Position numbers and translations under genes: made by a program
Shown here: positions 16,432 through 23,993 of the stretch, piece by piece
Layout of the letters: every line of letters starts with the position of its first letter
Position numbering within the stretch: the stretch's first letter is position 1
The notes under the pieces: generated by a model
The model's input: only the letters and a program-made list of their open reading frames with translations
The model's database searches: none
Told to the model about the DNA's origin: nothing
From: Colivivens sp963594655
GTDB taxonomy: Bacteria; Bacteroidota; Bacteroidia; Bacteroidales; Bacteroidaceae
Assembly: GCA_963594655.1 (NCBI GenBank)
Contig: CAVBFD010000020.1
Location: 1 to 36,212, forward strand
Length of the DNA: 36,212 nucleotides
Direction of reading: 5' to 3'

Positions 16432-18685
16432 ATATAGTCTTTTTATTGTCTTGTGTCATGGGATGTCTCACTTTCCCCAGTTCGATTACAACCACCCTCT
16501 TGGGGATTACCTCACTGCCGGGAGCCACACTTTGGCTCGTCACGCTGCCGACACCCTTTACTTTCGCTTTCATGCCCCTGCGCTCAATCTCGTATACAGC
16601 GTCACGGAGTCCCATACCTGTCAGATTGGGCATCCGCTGGTAGTCGTCGCTCCTTACCGTCAGTGTCACCTTTTTGTCGTCACTTGTGGCTTCACCTATT
16701 TCATCTGTGGTGATTGCAGGGGAGTGGAACGGAATACCGAGTGTCGTGAGTACGCCTTTTGCCGCGTTCAGGTCACCGTTCCGCACGTAGGGAACGCGTA
16801 CCGCCAGTGAGTCCTCATAGGTAGTGAGGTCGGTGGTCACGGCACTCGCATAGATGCTCTCGGCTATCTTCTTGAACACAGGACCCGCCTGTCCGCCTCC
16901 GGAAGCGAGACCGTACGCAAGGCGTATCGCCACGATGCAGGTGTATTGCGGATTCTCCGCAGGGAAGTAACCGCAGAAGCTCACGAGGTGGCCTCCGCCC
17001 TTATATCCGCCCTTGCCGCCAATCTGGGCGGTACCGGTCTTGCCGGCCACTTGGAAGTACTTGCTTCCGGCTTTCTTGCCGACACCTTCCTTGACGACCC
17101 TCACCAGTATGTCCTGTATCTGTTGTATGGACTGCGGCTTGGCAATCTGTTCCTTTATCACTTCCACAGGACATTCGTTTACGATGTGGCCGTCCTGCTG
17201 CACGGCTTTTACGAACCTCGGTCTCACCATCTTGCCGTTGTTGGCTATGGCGTTGTAGAACGTGACTGTGGATATGGGCGGTATCTGTGTCTCGTAGCCA
17301 ATCGACATCCATGCCAGTGCGGTCTTCGACCAGTTGCTCCTGTCGGGCTTCGGCATCCGGATAACAGGGTCGGCTGAACCCACGAACTTGAGTCCGAGCT
17401 GTGTCCCTATGCCCACACGGCGCAGTCCCTCCACGAATTTCTCGGGGTGGTTGTGGTAGCGCGAGTCGATGAGACGGCTCACACCGATGTTCGATGAATA
17501 CATCAGTGTGTGCGCCATGTCCATGTCACCGTAACCACCACGGTTCCAGTTGTGGTCTCTCATGCGTGCGCCGTACATGTTGAACACACCTCCGCAACCG
17601 TCCACATGGTCGTCCAACGTCAGTTCACCGTCGTCCAGTCCCACCAGTATGGAGGCTGTCTTGAACGTGGACCCCGGCTCCATCAGGGCAGCAAGCGCGA
17701 AGTTGCGCGCCTCATAATAGTTGCCGTCATCGTAGAGCGAGAGGTTCACTATCCCCTTCACGTCACCGGTCTTCGTCTCCATCAGCACCACCACACCCAT
17801 GTCGGCAAGTCCTCCTGTCCCCTTGATGACCTCGAACTCCTGTCTGAGCGCGCTCTCGCAGATGTCTTGCATGGTCACGTCGATGGTTGTCACTATGTCG
17901 CAGCCGTTCTGGGGCTTCACGTCAATGAGGTCCACGTACTTGTTCAGTATCTTTCTCCTGTGCTTGATGCCCGGCTCGCCCTTGAGGATGGAGTCGTAAG
18001 CCAGTTCCAGGCCCGAACGCGCGGAGTCCTTTGCCCCGTACATGTCACCGAGGGTGCGCCTGGCAAGTGACCCGAACGGTTTCTTGCGGTTGTTCCTCTG
18101 CTCTATGGTCAGTCCGACGAAGTACTTGCTCCTCTCATATTCCTTGAAGAACGGCAACGCCATCAGGTCCTTGTACTGTATGTAGTTGAGTGTCGTTCCC
18201 TTGCATATCTCGAAGTAACGGCTCTGCTTCTCCCATCCGCCGACCAGCCTCTCGCGGTATTCCTTGACGGTCATCTTGGGACAGATGAGGGCCAGACCGT
18301 CGCAGATGGAGTCGAGCCGCGCGGCGTACTTGTCGTTTAAGCCGTGGAAGAGCGAGTCCTTGGTCATGTACGTCACCGAGTCTTGGTGCGAGAGCACCTT
18401 TTTCTTGATGGCTTGGCTGGAGAGACCCGACTTGAAGTCGATATACACCTTGTAGTCGGGCAGACTGCTTGCCATCAGTTGTCCGTCGGACGACAGGATG
18501 TTGCCTCTCATGGGTCTCACTTCCAGACTGTCCTTCTCGAACTCCTTTTTCCTTATGTCCTCCCATTTCTGCTTGTCTATGGTCATGGTCTTCAGCATCC
18601 TGCCGACTATGAAGATACCAAAGAGAAACGCGGTGATGGTAATGACTATGGATTGGGCCGATATGTATTTCTTGTTGAACTTCAT
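16421..18685 (-). CDS. ftsI: Septal transpeptidase FtsI (PBP3-type) with one PASTA domain
   Basis: This class B penicillin-binding protein cross-links septal peptidoglycan with FtsW. The 754-residue protein has an N-terminal membrane anchor (about 10-30), a PBP dimerisation region, and the three transpeptidase motifs: STFK with catalytic Ser339 and Lys342, SSN in the segment YSSNIG, and KTG in VAGKTGTAQ. A single PASTA domain (about 670-735, DYQRMPNLTGMGLRDA onward) ends the protein. PASTA domains bind muropeptides or beta-lactams and occur on FtsI in Bacteroidota as well as in Gram-positives. The ATG at 18685 overlaps the ftsL stop in an ATGA junction. Confidence 0.95.
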   Translation of the reverse strand: MKFNKKYISAQSIVITITAFLFGIFIVGRMLKTMTIDKQKWEDIRKKEFEKDSLEVRPMRGNILSSDGQLMASSLPDYKVYIDFKSGLSSQAIKKKVLSHQDSVTYMTKDSLFHGLNDKYAARLDSICDGLALICPKMTVKEYRERLVGGWEKQSRYFEICKGTTLNYIQYKDLMALPFFKEYERSKYFVGLTIEQRNNRKKPFGSLARRTLGDMYGAKDSARSGLELAYDSILKGEPGIKHRRKILNKYVDLIDVKPQNGCDIVTTIDVTMQDICESALRQEFEVIKGTGGLADMGVVVLMETKTGDVKGIVNLSLYDDGNYYEARNFALAALMEPGSTFKTASILVGLDDGELTLDDHVDGCGGVFNMYGARMRDHNWNRGGYGDMDMAHTLMYSSNIGVSRLIDSRYHNHPEKFVEGLRRVGIGTQLGLKFVGSADPVIRMPKPDRSNWSKTALAWMSIGYETQIPPISTVTFYNAIANNGKMVRPRFVKAVQQDGHIVNECPVEVIKEQIAKPQSIQQIQDILVRVVKEGVGKKAGSKYFQVAGKTGTAQIGGKGGYKGGGHLVSFCGYFPAENPQYTCIVAIRLAYGLASGGGQAGPVFKKIAESIYASAVTTDLTTYEDSLAVRVPYVRNGDLNAAKGVLTTLGIPFHSPAITTDEIGEATSDDKKVTLTVRSDDYQRMPNLTGMGLRDAVYEIERRGMKAKVKGVGSVTSQSVAPGSEVIPKRVVVIELGKVRHPMTQDNKKTIYED

Positions 18686-19179
18686 TCTGTCTCGTTTTCT
18701 TGTCCTTCCCCGTCAGTCTCCCTCTTCATCTCAAACGGCGGTGTGGTGGTGTTGACTATCATTGAGTCACCGTTCTCCTTCAGCCGTTTCACTATCTCCG
18801 ATTGGCGGCTGGCGTTGAGCAGCTCGCTCTCTATCGTCAGTACCTTGTACCGCTGCTCCTGCAGGTCCACCTTCAGACTGTCGATGAGCAGGGCCTCCTT
18901 CTGGCTTGCGTAACGGTTTCCTGTGTAGAGAAGCGCGAGTACCACGATAAACATGAAGAACAGCACCTGGTGCTGCATGAAGCGGCTCTGAAGAATGTCG
19001 CCTCCGATGATGGACTTCAGACTGATTTCTCCCAGTCCGTCTTCGTCCTCATCCTCGTCAGCGAACTTCTTTATCGCCTTGATGGCTTCCTGCTGCTCCA
19101 CAATCTCCTTCTCTTCGGACTGCTGATTCTTCAGTTCCCCGTCGAGCGGACTGCCCACATTCTTGTCTTCTTCTTTCAT
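18682..19179 (-). CDS. ftsL: FtsL-like divisome protein
   Basis: The 165-residue protein has one membrane segment (about 72-87, VLFFMFIVVLALLYTG) followed by a heptad-like stretch (about 92-135), the layout of FtsL, which pairs with FtsB through a coiled coil. Its position between rsmH and ftsI is the classic ftsL slot. The cytoplasmic N-terminus is unusually long (about 68 residues) and holds a strongly acidic run of Asp/Glu at 41-47; FtsL of other bacteria usually has a short N-terminal tail. Sequence identity within the family is low, so the call depends on topology and context. It lies 18 nt after rsmH and overlaps ftsI by 4 nt. Confidence 0.85.
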   Translation of the reverse strand: MKEEDKNVGSPLDGELKNQQSEEKEIVEQQEAIKAIKKFADEDEDEDGLGEISLKSIIGGDILQSRFMQHQVLFFMFIVVLALLYTGNRYASQKEALLIDSLKVDLQEQRYKVLTIESELLNASRQSEIVKRLKENGDSMIVNTTTPPFEMKRETDGEGQENETE

Positions 19180-19197
19180 CTCTTCCCTTTCTTGACC

Positions 19198-20118
19198 TTA
19201 GATCTTTTCCGCTATCCTCAGTTTCGCGCTCCGTGACCGTGGGTTGTTCTCCTGTTCCTCCGCGTCGGGCGTGACCGGTTTCCTTGTGACCAGTCTGAAC
19301 GGAGTGTGGATCTTTCCGTAGAAGTCCTTCTCCTCCTGGCCGTCGGTGTTGCCTGTCTTCATGAGGTTCTTCACCATCCTGTCCTCCAGGGAGTGGTAGG
19401 TGATGACCACCAGCCGTCCTCCCGGTTTGAGCAGTTCCGTGGCGGAGTCGAGCATCTCCTTGAGCGCGTCCATCTCGTGGTTTACCTCAATCCTCAATGC
19501 CTGAAACACCTTTGCCATGTCTTTCTTCTCCCTGTCTCTGCCGAGAAACCGCTGTACGGTGTCCGTAAGGTCGCCTGTCGTCAGTATGGGTTTCTCACCC
19601 CTCGTCTTCACGATGGCCGCCGCCATCTGACGGCTGTTCTTGATTTCTCCGTAGAGATAGAGTATCGTGGACAGCTGCTGCTCACTGTAGTTGTTTACGA
19701 TGTCGGCGGCTGTGGTACCCGCCTTCTGGTTCATCCTCATGTCGAGCGGACTGTCGAACCGGAAGGAGAATCCCCTCTCCCTGTCGTCGAAGTGGTGCGA
19801 CGAGACACCGAGATCTGCCAACAGGCCGTCGATGCCGTCCTCCTCTCCGTAGAACCTCATGAAGTTCTTCAGGTAGCGGAAGTTGCTCCGCACGAAGGTG
19901 AAGCGGCTGTCGTCCGTGATGATGTTCCTCTCCGCGTCAGCGTCCTGGTCGAAGCTGTAGAGGCGCGCGTCGCCCTCCAGTCTGCCCAGTATCTCCCTGC
20001 TGTGTCCTCCTCCTCCGAAGGTGACGTCTACATAGACCCCGTCCCGACGGATATTCATGCTGTCGATACTTGGTCTGAGCAGTACCGGTACGTGGTATGT
20101 CACAGTGTCTGTGGTCAT
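19198..20118 (-). CDS. rsmH: 16S rRNA (cytosine1402-N4)-methyltransferase RsmH
   Basis: RsmH (MraW) methylates N4 of C1402 in 16S rRNA. The 306-residue protein has the start HVPVLLRPSIDSM, the AdoMet-binding VDVTFGGGGHSREIL, FDQDxDA, LLADLGVSSHHFD, GFSFRFDSPLDMRM and the late motif VVITYHSLEDRMVK. The frame is open further upstream into mraZ, but the ATG at 20118 gives the family's usual start and leaves a 14-nt gap after mraZ. It is the second gene of the dcw operon. Confidence 0.96.
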   Translation of the reverse strand: MTTDTVTYHVPVLLRPSIDSMNIRRDGVYVDVTFGGGGHSREILGRLEGDARLYSFDQDADAERNIITDDSRFTFVRSNFRYLKNFMRFYGEEDGIDGLLADLGVSSHHFDDRERGFSFRFDSPLDMRMNQKAGTTAADIVNNYSEQQLSTILYLYGEIKNSRQMAAAIVKTRGEKPILTTGDLTDTVQRFLGRDREKKDMAKVFQALRIEVNHEMDALKEMLDSATELLKPGGRLVVITYHSLEDRMVKNLMKTGNTDGQEEKDFYGKIHTPFRLVTRKPVTPDAEEQENNPRSRSAKLRIAEKI

Positions 20119-20132
20119 AGTCGGTAGAGTGT

Positions 20133-20591
20133 TTAGATGTTCACGGACAGTTCCGCCATGATGCCCTGCAGGTCCTCGCCCAGTCCGGCATCCTCCTTGA
20201 GGACATCCTCGCACCTCTGCTTGTCCCATACCTCGATATGGTCGTCCACAGCCAGGAACCTCACTTCTTGGGTTATGCCCGCGTACTGGAGTTTATGTTT
20301 GTTCATGAGGAAACGTCCGTTGCCGTCAAGCTCGATAATCTCGGCGTCGGCAAGGAACTGGCGGAGAATCTGCTGGTGCTGTCCGTTCCACCGGTTGAGC
20401 TTCTGTCTCAAAGTGTCCAGCATACTGTTCCAAAGACTCTCGGGGTACAGCACAAGACACTTCTGGAAAAGGTCGGTGCGCAAGACGAATCTCTTCTCGT
20501 CTTCCGCTTCGAGAACTTTCCTGAACGGCGCCGGCAGGAATACCCTCCCTTTGGTGTCAGTCTTCGCTATGTAGTCTCCTATGAACCGCAT
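20133..20591 (-). CDS. mraZ: Transcriptional regulator MraZ
   Basis: MraZ is a ring-forming DNA-binding protein of the AbrB/SpoVT superfamily that controls the dcw operon. The 152-residue protein contains two copies of the MraZ fold, with the DTKGRVFLPAPFR motif near residues 12-24 and the LDGNGRFLMNKHKLQYAG motif in the second half. The ATG at 20591 gives the standard start MRFIGDY; a TTG just upstream is less likely. It is the first gene of the operon and lies 23 nt from the predicted transcript start. The three-box repeat at 20637-20662 is its likely binding site. Confidence 0.95.
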   Translation of the reverse strand: MRFIGDYIAKTDTKGRVFLPAPFRKVLEAEDEKRFVLRTDLFQKCLVLYPESLWNSMLDTLRQKLNRWNGQHQQILRQFLADAEIIELDGNGRFLMNKHKLQYAGITQEVRFLAVDDHIEVWDKQRCEDVLKEDAGLGEDLQGIMAELSVNI

Positions 20592-20617
20592 CAATTCCTA
20601 CTTTTCGTTTGTGAGTG

Positions 20618-20625
20618 CAAAAGTA
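20618..20625 (-). promoter_or_regulatory. -7 box of the dcw operon promoter
   Basis: The minus strand reads TACTTTTG at 20625-20618, a full TAnnTTTG match, with predicted transcription from about 20614. No TTTG -33 box lies at the usual distance; that position is occupied by the GTGG repeats. Confidence 0.7.
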
Positions 20626-20636
20626 GGGATTTTTCT

Positions 20637-20662
20637 CCACATTCCACCACATTCCACCACAT
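20637..20662 (-). promoter_or_regulatory. Putative MraZ operator: three ATGTGG boxes at 10-bp period
   Basis: On the minus strand ATGTGG occurs at 20662-20657, 20652-20647 and 20642-20637, exactly 10 bp apart. MraZ proteins of other bacteria bind three or more short G-rich direct repeats (TGGG type in E. coli) at about this spacing just upstream of mraZ. The boxes start 12 bp upstream of the -7 element and cover the -33 region, so binding would directly affect polymerase. Confidence 0.65.
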
Positions 20663-20795
20663 TTATTTTCAATCTTTTTCATCCGCTTTTTCTCTTGGCT
20701 GATTATCAGTGCTTTTATAATATGGTGTTTGGTCGGCGTTTTACTGGATTGAATGTCCGCTTTACACCTAATCGCAAAATAAATCGGGTATAAAT

Positions 20796-20826
20796 TTTGT
20801 GGTGCTGCAAATTTGTTCTACCTTTG
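20796..20826 (+). promoter_or_regulatory. Promoter of the PorT-like barrel gene
   Basis: TTTG at 20796-20799 and TACCTTTG at 20819-20826 are separated by 19 bp. The predicted start near 20830 excludes the longer frame that begins with GTG at 20799 and supports the ATG at 20856 or 20862. Confidence 0.75.
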
Positions 20827-20861
20827 CCGTCACGATAACAATTACAAATAGCAAAATGATT

Positions 20862-21482
20862 ATGAAAAAAGCAATCAGTATCATCGCAGTAGTCGCGGCG
20901 TTTGTCATGGCCGTCCCTGCGCAAGCCCAGGTACAGTTCGGTGTCAAGGCCGGGTTGAACGTGAATAAGGTAAGTCTGAACGATGTTGGTACAACCCTTG
21001 ACGGAGAGAACCGTACAGGCTTCTTCGCCGGAATCACGGCGGACTTCACCCTTCCTATGGTAGGTTTCGGGGCTGATGTCTCTGTCTTGTACGACAACAA
21101 GGTGGCAGGCACATCGGTGGGTGACAAGGAGGTTAACAAGACCCTGCACTACATCGACATACCAATCAATGTGAAGTATACCATCGGGTTCAGCAGTCTG
21201 GCAAGTGTCTATGTGGCTACCGGTCCGCAGTTCGCCTTCAACGTGGGTGACAGAAGCTGGGCACTCTCTGAACTGAACAGCAACTGGGAACTGAAGAAGT
21301 CCGAGTTCTCGTGGAACGTGGGTGCGGGCATCACCGTACGCAGTCACATAAGACTCGGTTACAATTACAACATTGCGGTCGGCAAGACAGCTGACCTCAA
21401 AGTACCCGAACTCGGTCAGGACATAGTGAAGGGTAAGTTGAAGAACAACTCTCACCAGATATCCTTGACTTATCTGTTCTAA
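20862..21482 (+). CDS. PorT-like outer-membrane beta-barrel protein
   Basis: The protein is 206 residues from the ATG at 20862 (an ATG two codons upstream is possible). It has a clear signal peptide, MKKAISIIAVVAAFVMAVPA, with cleavage after AQA. The mature part begins VQFGVKAGLNVNKV, typical of the outer-membrane beta-barrel family PF13568 (PorT-like), and has alternating strands such as YIDIPINVKYTIG, VYVATGPQFAFNVG and IRLGYNYNIAVG. It ends HQISLTYLF with the terminal Phe used for barrel insertion. Such eight-stranded barrels are common in Bacteroidales and mostly uncharacterised. It is monocistronic: it has its own promoter and is followed by the hairpin at 21506-21539. Confidence 0.85.
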   Translation: MKKAISIIAVVAAFVMAVPAQAQVQFGVKAGLNVNKVSLNDVGTTLDGENRTGFFAGITADFTLPMVGFGADVSVLYDNKVAGTSVGDKEVNKTLHYIDIPINVKYTIGFSSLASVYVATGPQFAFNVGDRSWALSELNSNWELKKSEFSWNVGAGITVRSHIRLGYNYNIAVGKTADLKVPELGQDIVKGKLKNNSHQISLTYLF

Positions 21483-21505
21483 CCACCAGTTAAATACATT
21501 CATCC

Positions 21506-21539
21506 ACAAGCCTCCGCCATGTATGTGACGGAGGCTTGT
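21506..21539 (+). terminator. Hairpin terminator after the PorT-like gene
   Basis: Arms 21506-21516 and 21529-21539 form a perfect 11-bp GC-rich stem with a 12-nt loop, 23 nt after the stop codon. There is no T-run after it. Confidence 0.65.
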
Positions 21540-21586
21540 CGGTTCAAAAAGCCGTGTGCCTGTATCTGTCGTCCCGACTATTTTAC

Positions 21587-21594
21587 TAACTTTG
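21587..21594 (+). promoter_or_regulatory. -7 box of priA, predicting a leaderless transcript
   Basis: TAACTTTG at 21587-21594 fully matches the -7 consensus, but the priA ATG begins at 21599. With the final G at -4, transcription would start at about 21598. A clear -33 TTTG is missing. Confidence 0.6.
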
Positions 21595-21598
21595 CAGC

Positions 21599-23845
21599 AT
21601 GAAATTCGCAGATGTCATATTGCCGCTGCCCTTGCGGGACAACTATACCTACAGCGTTCCCGATGAAATCGGGGAGAACGTGCGTGTGGGCTGTCGTGTG
21701 CTGGTTCCCTTCGGACAGCGCAAGACGTATGTGGGGATAGTGCGCAGACTGCACGACAACCGTCCCCTTGACTATACGGTGAAACCGGTGTCACGTCTGA
21801 TAGACTCAACTCCGGTAGTGCTTCCCATGCAACTGGAACTGTGGGAGTGGATTGCGGGGTATTACATCTGTCCGTTGGGCGACGTGTACAACGCCGCGCT
21901 CCCCGCGGGTCTGAAGGACAACGGGTTCCGTCCCAAGACGGAGACGCTGGTGCGACTGGCGGATTCGGTTGACCCCTTGAAGACGGACATCATCCTCAAT
22001 TTCCTTAAAAAGACAAAGAAACAACAGATTCTGTTCGAGACCTACATCGAGATGTCGGGCTGCGGCAGACTCGCGGAGCCGAAGCCGGTGCGCAAGGCGG
22101 AACTGCTGCACATGTGTTCCTCCACGGCTGCGGCGTTCAAGGGACTTGTGGACAAGCGGTTGCTTGTGCAGTACGAACAGGAGGTGGGACGGTTGGACTG
22201 TGGCGTGCATGACAAACAACCGTTGAATCCGTTGAACGAAAACCAGCAACAGGCGTTGGATGAGATAGAACGGCAGTTTGTCGAAAAGGACGTGGTGCTG
22301 TTGCACGGAGTGACATCGAGCGGCAAGACGGAGATATACATACACGAGATCGCAAGGGCGATAGCCGGGGGCGAGCAGGTGCTTTACCTCCTGCCTGAGA
22401 TAGCGTTGACGACACAAATCACAGAACGTCTACGCAGGGTGTTCGGTGACAGTATGGGGGTCTACCATTCCAAGTTCTCTGATGCGGAGAGGGTTGAGGT
22501 CTACAAAAAGCAGATCTCCTCAGAACCGTTCCGGTTGATTCTGGGCGTGCGGTCCTCCATCTTCCTGCCTTTCAGCAATCTCGGACTGGTGATAGTGGAC
22601 GAGGAACATGAGACATCCTACAAGCAGCAGGATCCGGCGCCGCGCTATCACGCCCGGAACTGCGCCATAGTGCTTGCCCGTCAGTTCAAGGCTAAGACAC
22701 TGCTGGGTACAGCCACCCCGAGTCTGGAGTCGTACAGTATGGCCAAGTCGGGCAAGTTCGGGTATGTGTGCCTGTCGAAACGTTTCATGGACATGCAGCT
22801 GCCCGACATCGAACTGGTGGACATCAAACGTCTGCGCTTTCAGAAACGTATGAAAGGACCGTTCTCCGCCACCTTGCTTGATTCCATCGGTGAGTCACTT
22901 GCCAACGGCGAGCAGGTGATACTGTTCCAGAACCGTCGCGGCTACTCCAACTTCATACAGTGCAGGACCTGCGGATGGGTGCCGAGGTGTGACCATTGTG
23001 ACGTGAGTCTAACCTACCATAAAGGGCAGAACCAACTCGTGTGCCACTACTGCGGTAAGGTGTATGACATGCCGTCACAGTGTCCCAACTGCGGGGAGGC
23101 GGACTTCATCGACATCGGTATCGGTACGGAGAAGATAGAGACGGTGACCCACAAGTACTTCCCTGACGCGAGGACGGTGAGGATGGACATTGACACGGCG
23201 CATACGAGGACTGCCTACGAGCGTATCATACAGGACTTCGCACGGCACAAGTACGACATCCTCATCGGCACACAGATGATTACCAAGGGACTTGACTTCG
23301 ACAATGTGAGTGTCGTGGGAATATTGGATGCGGACACACTCCTCAACATCCCTGACTTCCGTAGCCATGAAAGGGCGTTCCATGTCCTGGCGCAGGTGGC
23401 TGGCAGGGCGGGACGAAAACACCGTAAGGGCAAGGTGATACTCCAGACCCGTTCCATCGATTCCGAAACAATAGCTTTCGTGGTGGCAAACGACTATGAG
23501 TCGATGTACAACTTGCAGATGGAGGAACGCCGGCTGTTCCATTATCCTCCCTGCTACCGACTGATAAACGTGTACCTCAGACACCGTGACGCGGCAAGGG
23601 TGGAGGTGCTTGCCTCCGACATGGTGCGTCTGCTCAGACAGTCGTTCGGGGAAAGGGTACTCGGTCCCGACCGTCCTCCTGTGTCGAGGGTACAGTCGCT
23701 GCATATCCGCAAGATAATGATCAAGCTGGAGAGGCGTTCGTCCGTAACCAAGGTGAGGGATATCCTCGTGGCGATACAGTCGCGGATTATGAACCAACCG
23801 AGTGCTAACGGACTACAGATATACTACGATGTGGACCCGATGTGA
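21599..23845 (+). CDS. priA: Primosomal replication restart helicase PriA
   Basis: PriA recognises stalled or repaired forks and reloads the replicative helicase. The 748-residue protein has the N-terminal DNA-binding domain (FADVILPLPLRDNYTY, VGCRVLVPFG), Walker A GVTSSGKTEIY (about 237), the DEEH box (about 334), GTATPSLES, and eight zinc-binding cysteines in four pairs (about 456-500). The C-terminal helicase motifs include GTQMITKGLDFDNV and QVAGRAGR. Length is normal. It has its own -7 box just upstream and is separated from thrA by 148 bp. Confidence 0.97.
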   Translation: MKFADVILPLPLRDNYTYSVPDEIGENVRVGCRVLVPFGQRKTYVGIVRRLHDNRPLDYTVKPVSRLIDSTPVVLPMQLELWEWIAGYYICPLGDVYNAALPAGLKDNGFRPKTETLVRLADSVDPLKTDIILNFLKKTKKQQILFETYIEMSGCGRLAEPKPVRKAELLHMCSSTAAAFKGLVDKRLLVQYEQEVGRLDCGVHDKQPLNPLNENQQQALDEIERQFVEKDVVLLHGVTSSGKTEIYIHEIARAIAGGEQVLYLLPEIALTTQITERLRRVFGDSMGVYHSKFSDAERVEVYKKQISSEPFRLILGVRSSIFLPFSNLGLVIVDEEHETSYKQQDPAPRYHARNCAIVLARQFKAKTLLGTATPSLESYSMAKSGKFGYVCLSKRFMDMQLPDIELVDIKRLRFQKRMKGPFSATLLDSIGESLANGEQVILFQNRRGYSNFIQCRTCGWVPRCDHCDVSLTYHKGQNQLVCHYCGKVYDMPSQCPNCGEADFIDIGIGTEKIETVTHKYFPDARTVRMDIDTAHTRTAYERIIQDFARHKYDILIGTQMITKGLDFDNVSVVGILDADTLLNIPDFRSHERAFHVLAQVAGRAGRKHRKGKVILQTRSIDSETIAFVVANDYESMYNLQMEERRLFHYPPCYRLINVYLRHRDAARVEVLASDMVRLLRQSFGERVLGPDRPPVSRVQSLHIRKIMIKLERRSSVTKVRDILVAIQSRIMNQPSANGLQIYYDVDPM

Positions 23846-23918
23846 TGCCACACAGTGCCAACAATTTACCGTAATCGTGATGGATTTGTGGATAAAGTGA
23901 GCGAAAAGTAACCGCTCC

Positions 23919-23950
23919 TTTGGTGTTGTACTCAAAAAGCCGTACTTTTG
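23919..23950 (+). promoter_or_regulatory. Promoter of the threonine operon
   Basis: TTTG at 23919-23922 and TACTTTTG at 23943-23950 are 20 bp apart, with a 40-nt leader to the thrA ATG. No leader peptide rich in Thr or Ile codons and no attenuator hairpin is visible in that leader. Confidence 0.75.
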
Positions 23951-23993
23951 TGGCCGAATTTATTTTATTGAAGTAAACGAAGAATCCTAAACG

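Noticed and set aside
20119..20229. Longer RsmH start overlapping mraZ
   Set aside because: The added residues are an alternate-frame reading of mraZ and do not resemble RsmH; ATG at 20118 fits the family.
20715..21509. 264-codon open frame on the minus strand opposite the PorT-like gene
   Set aside because: It has no signal, motif or promoter, and the plus-strand frame has a clear signal peptide, barrel strands, terminal Phe and a promoter.
23954..23993. Possible threonine attenuator or leader peptide before thrA
   Set aside because: The 40-nt leader has no short frame with Thr/Ile codons and no alternative hairpins.
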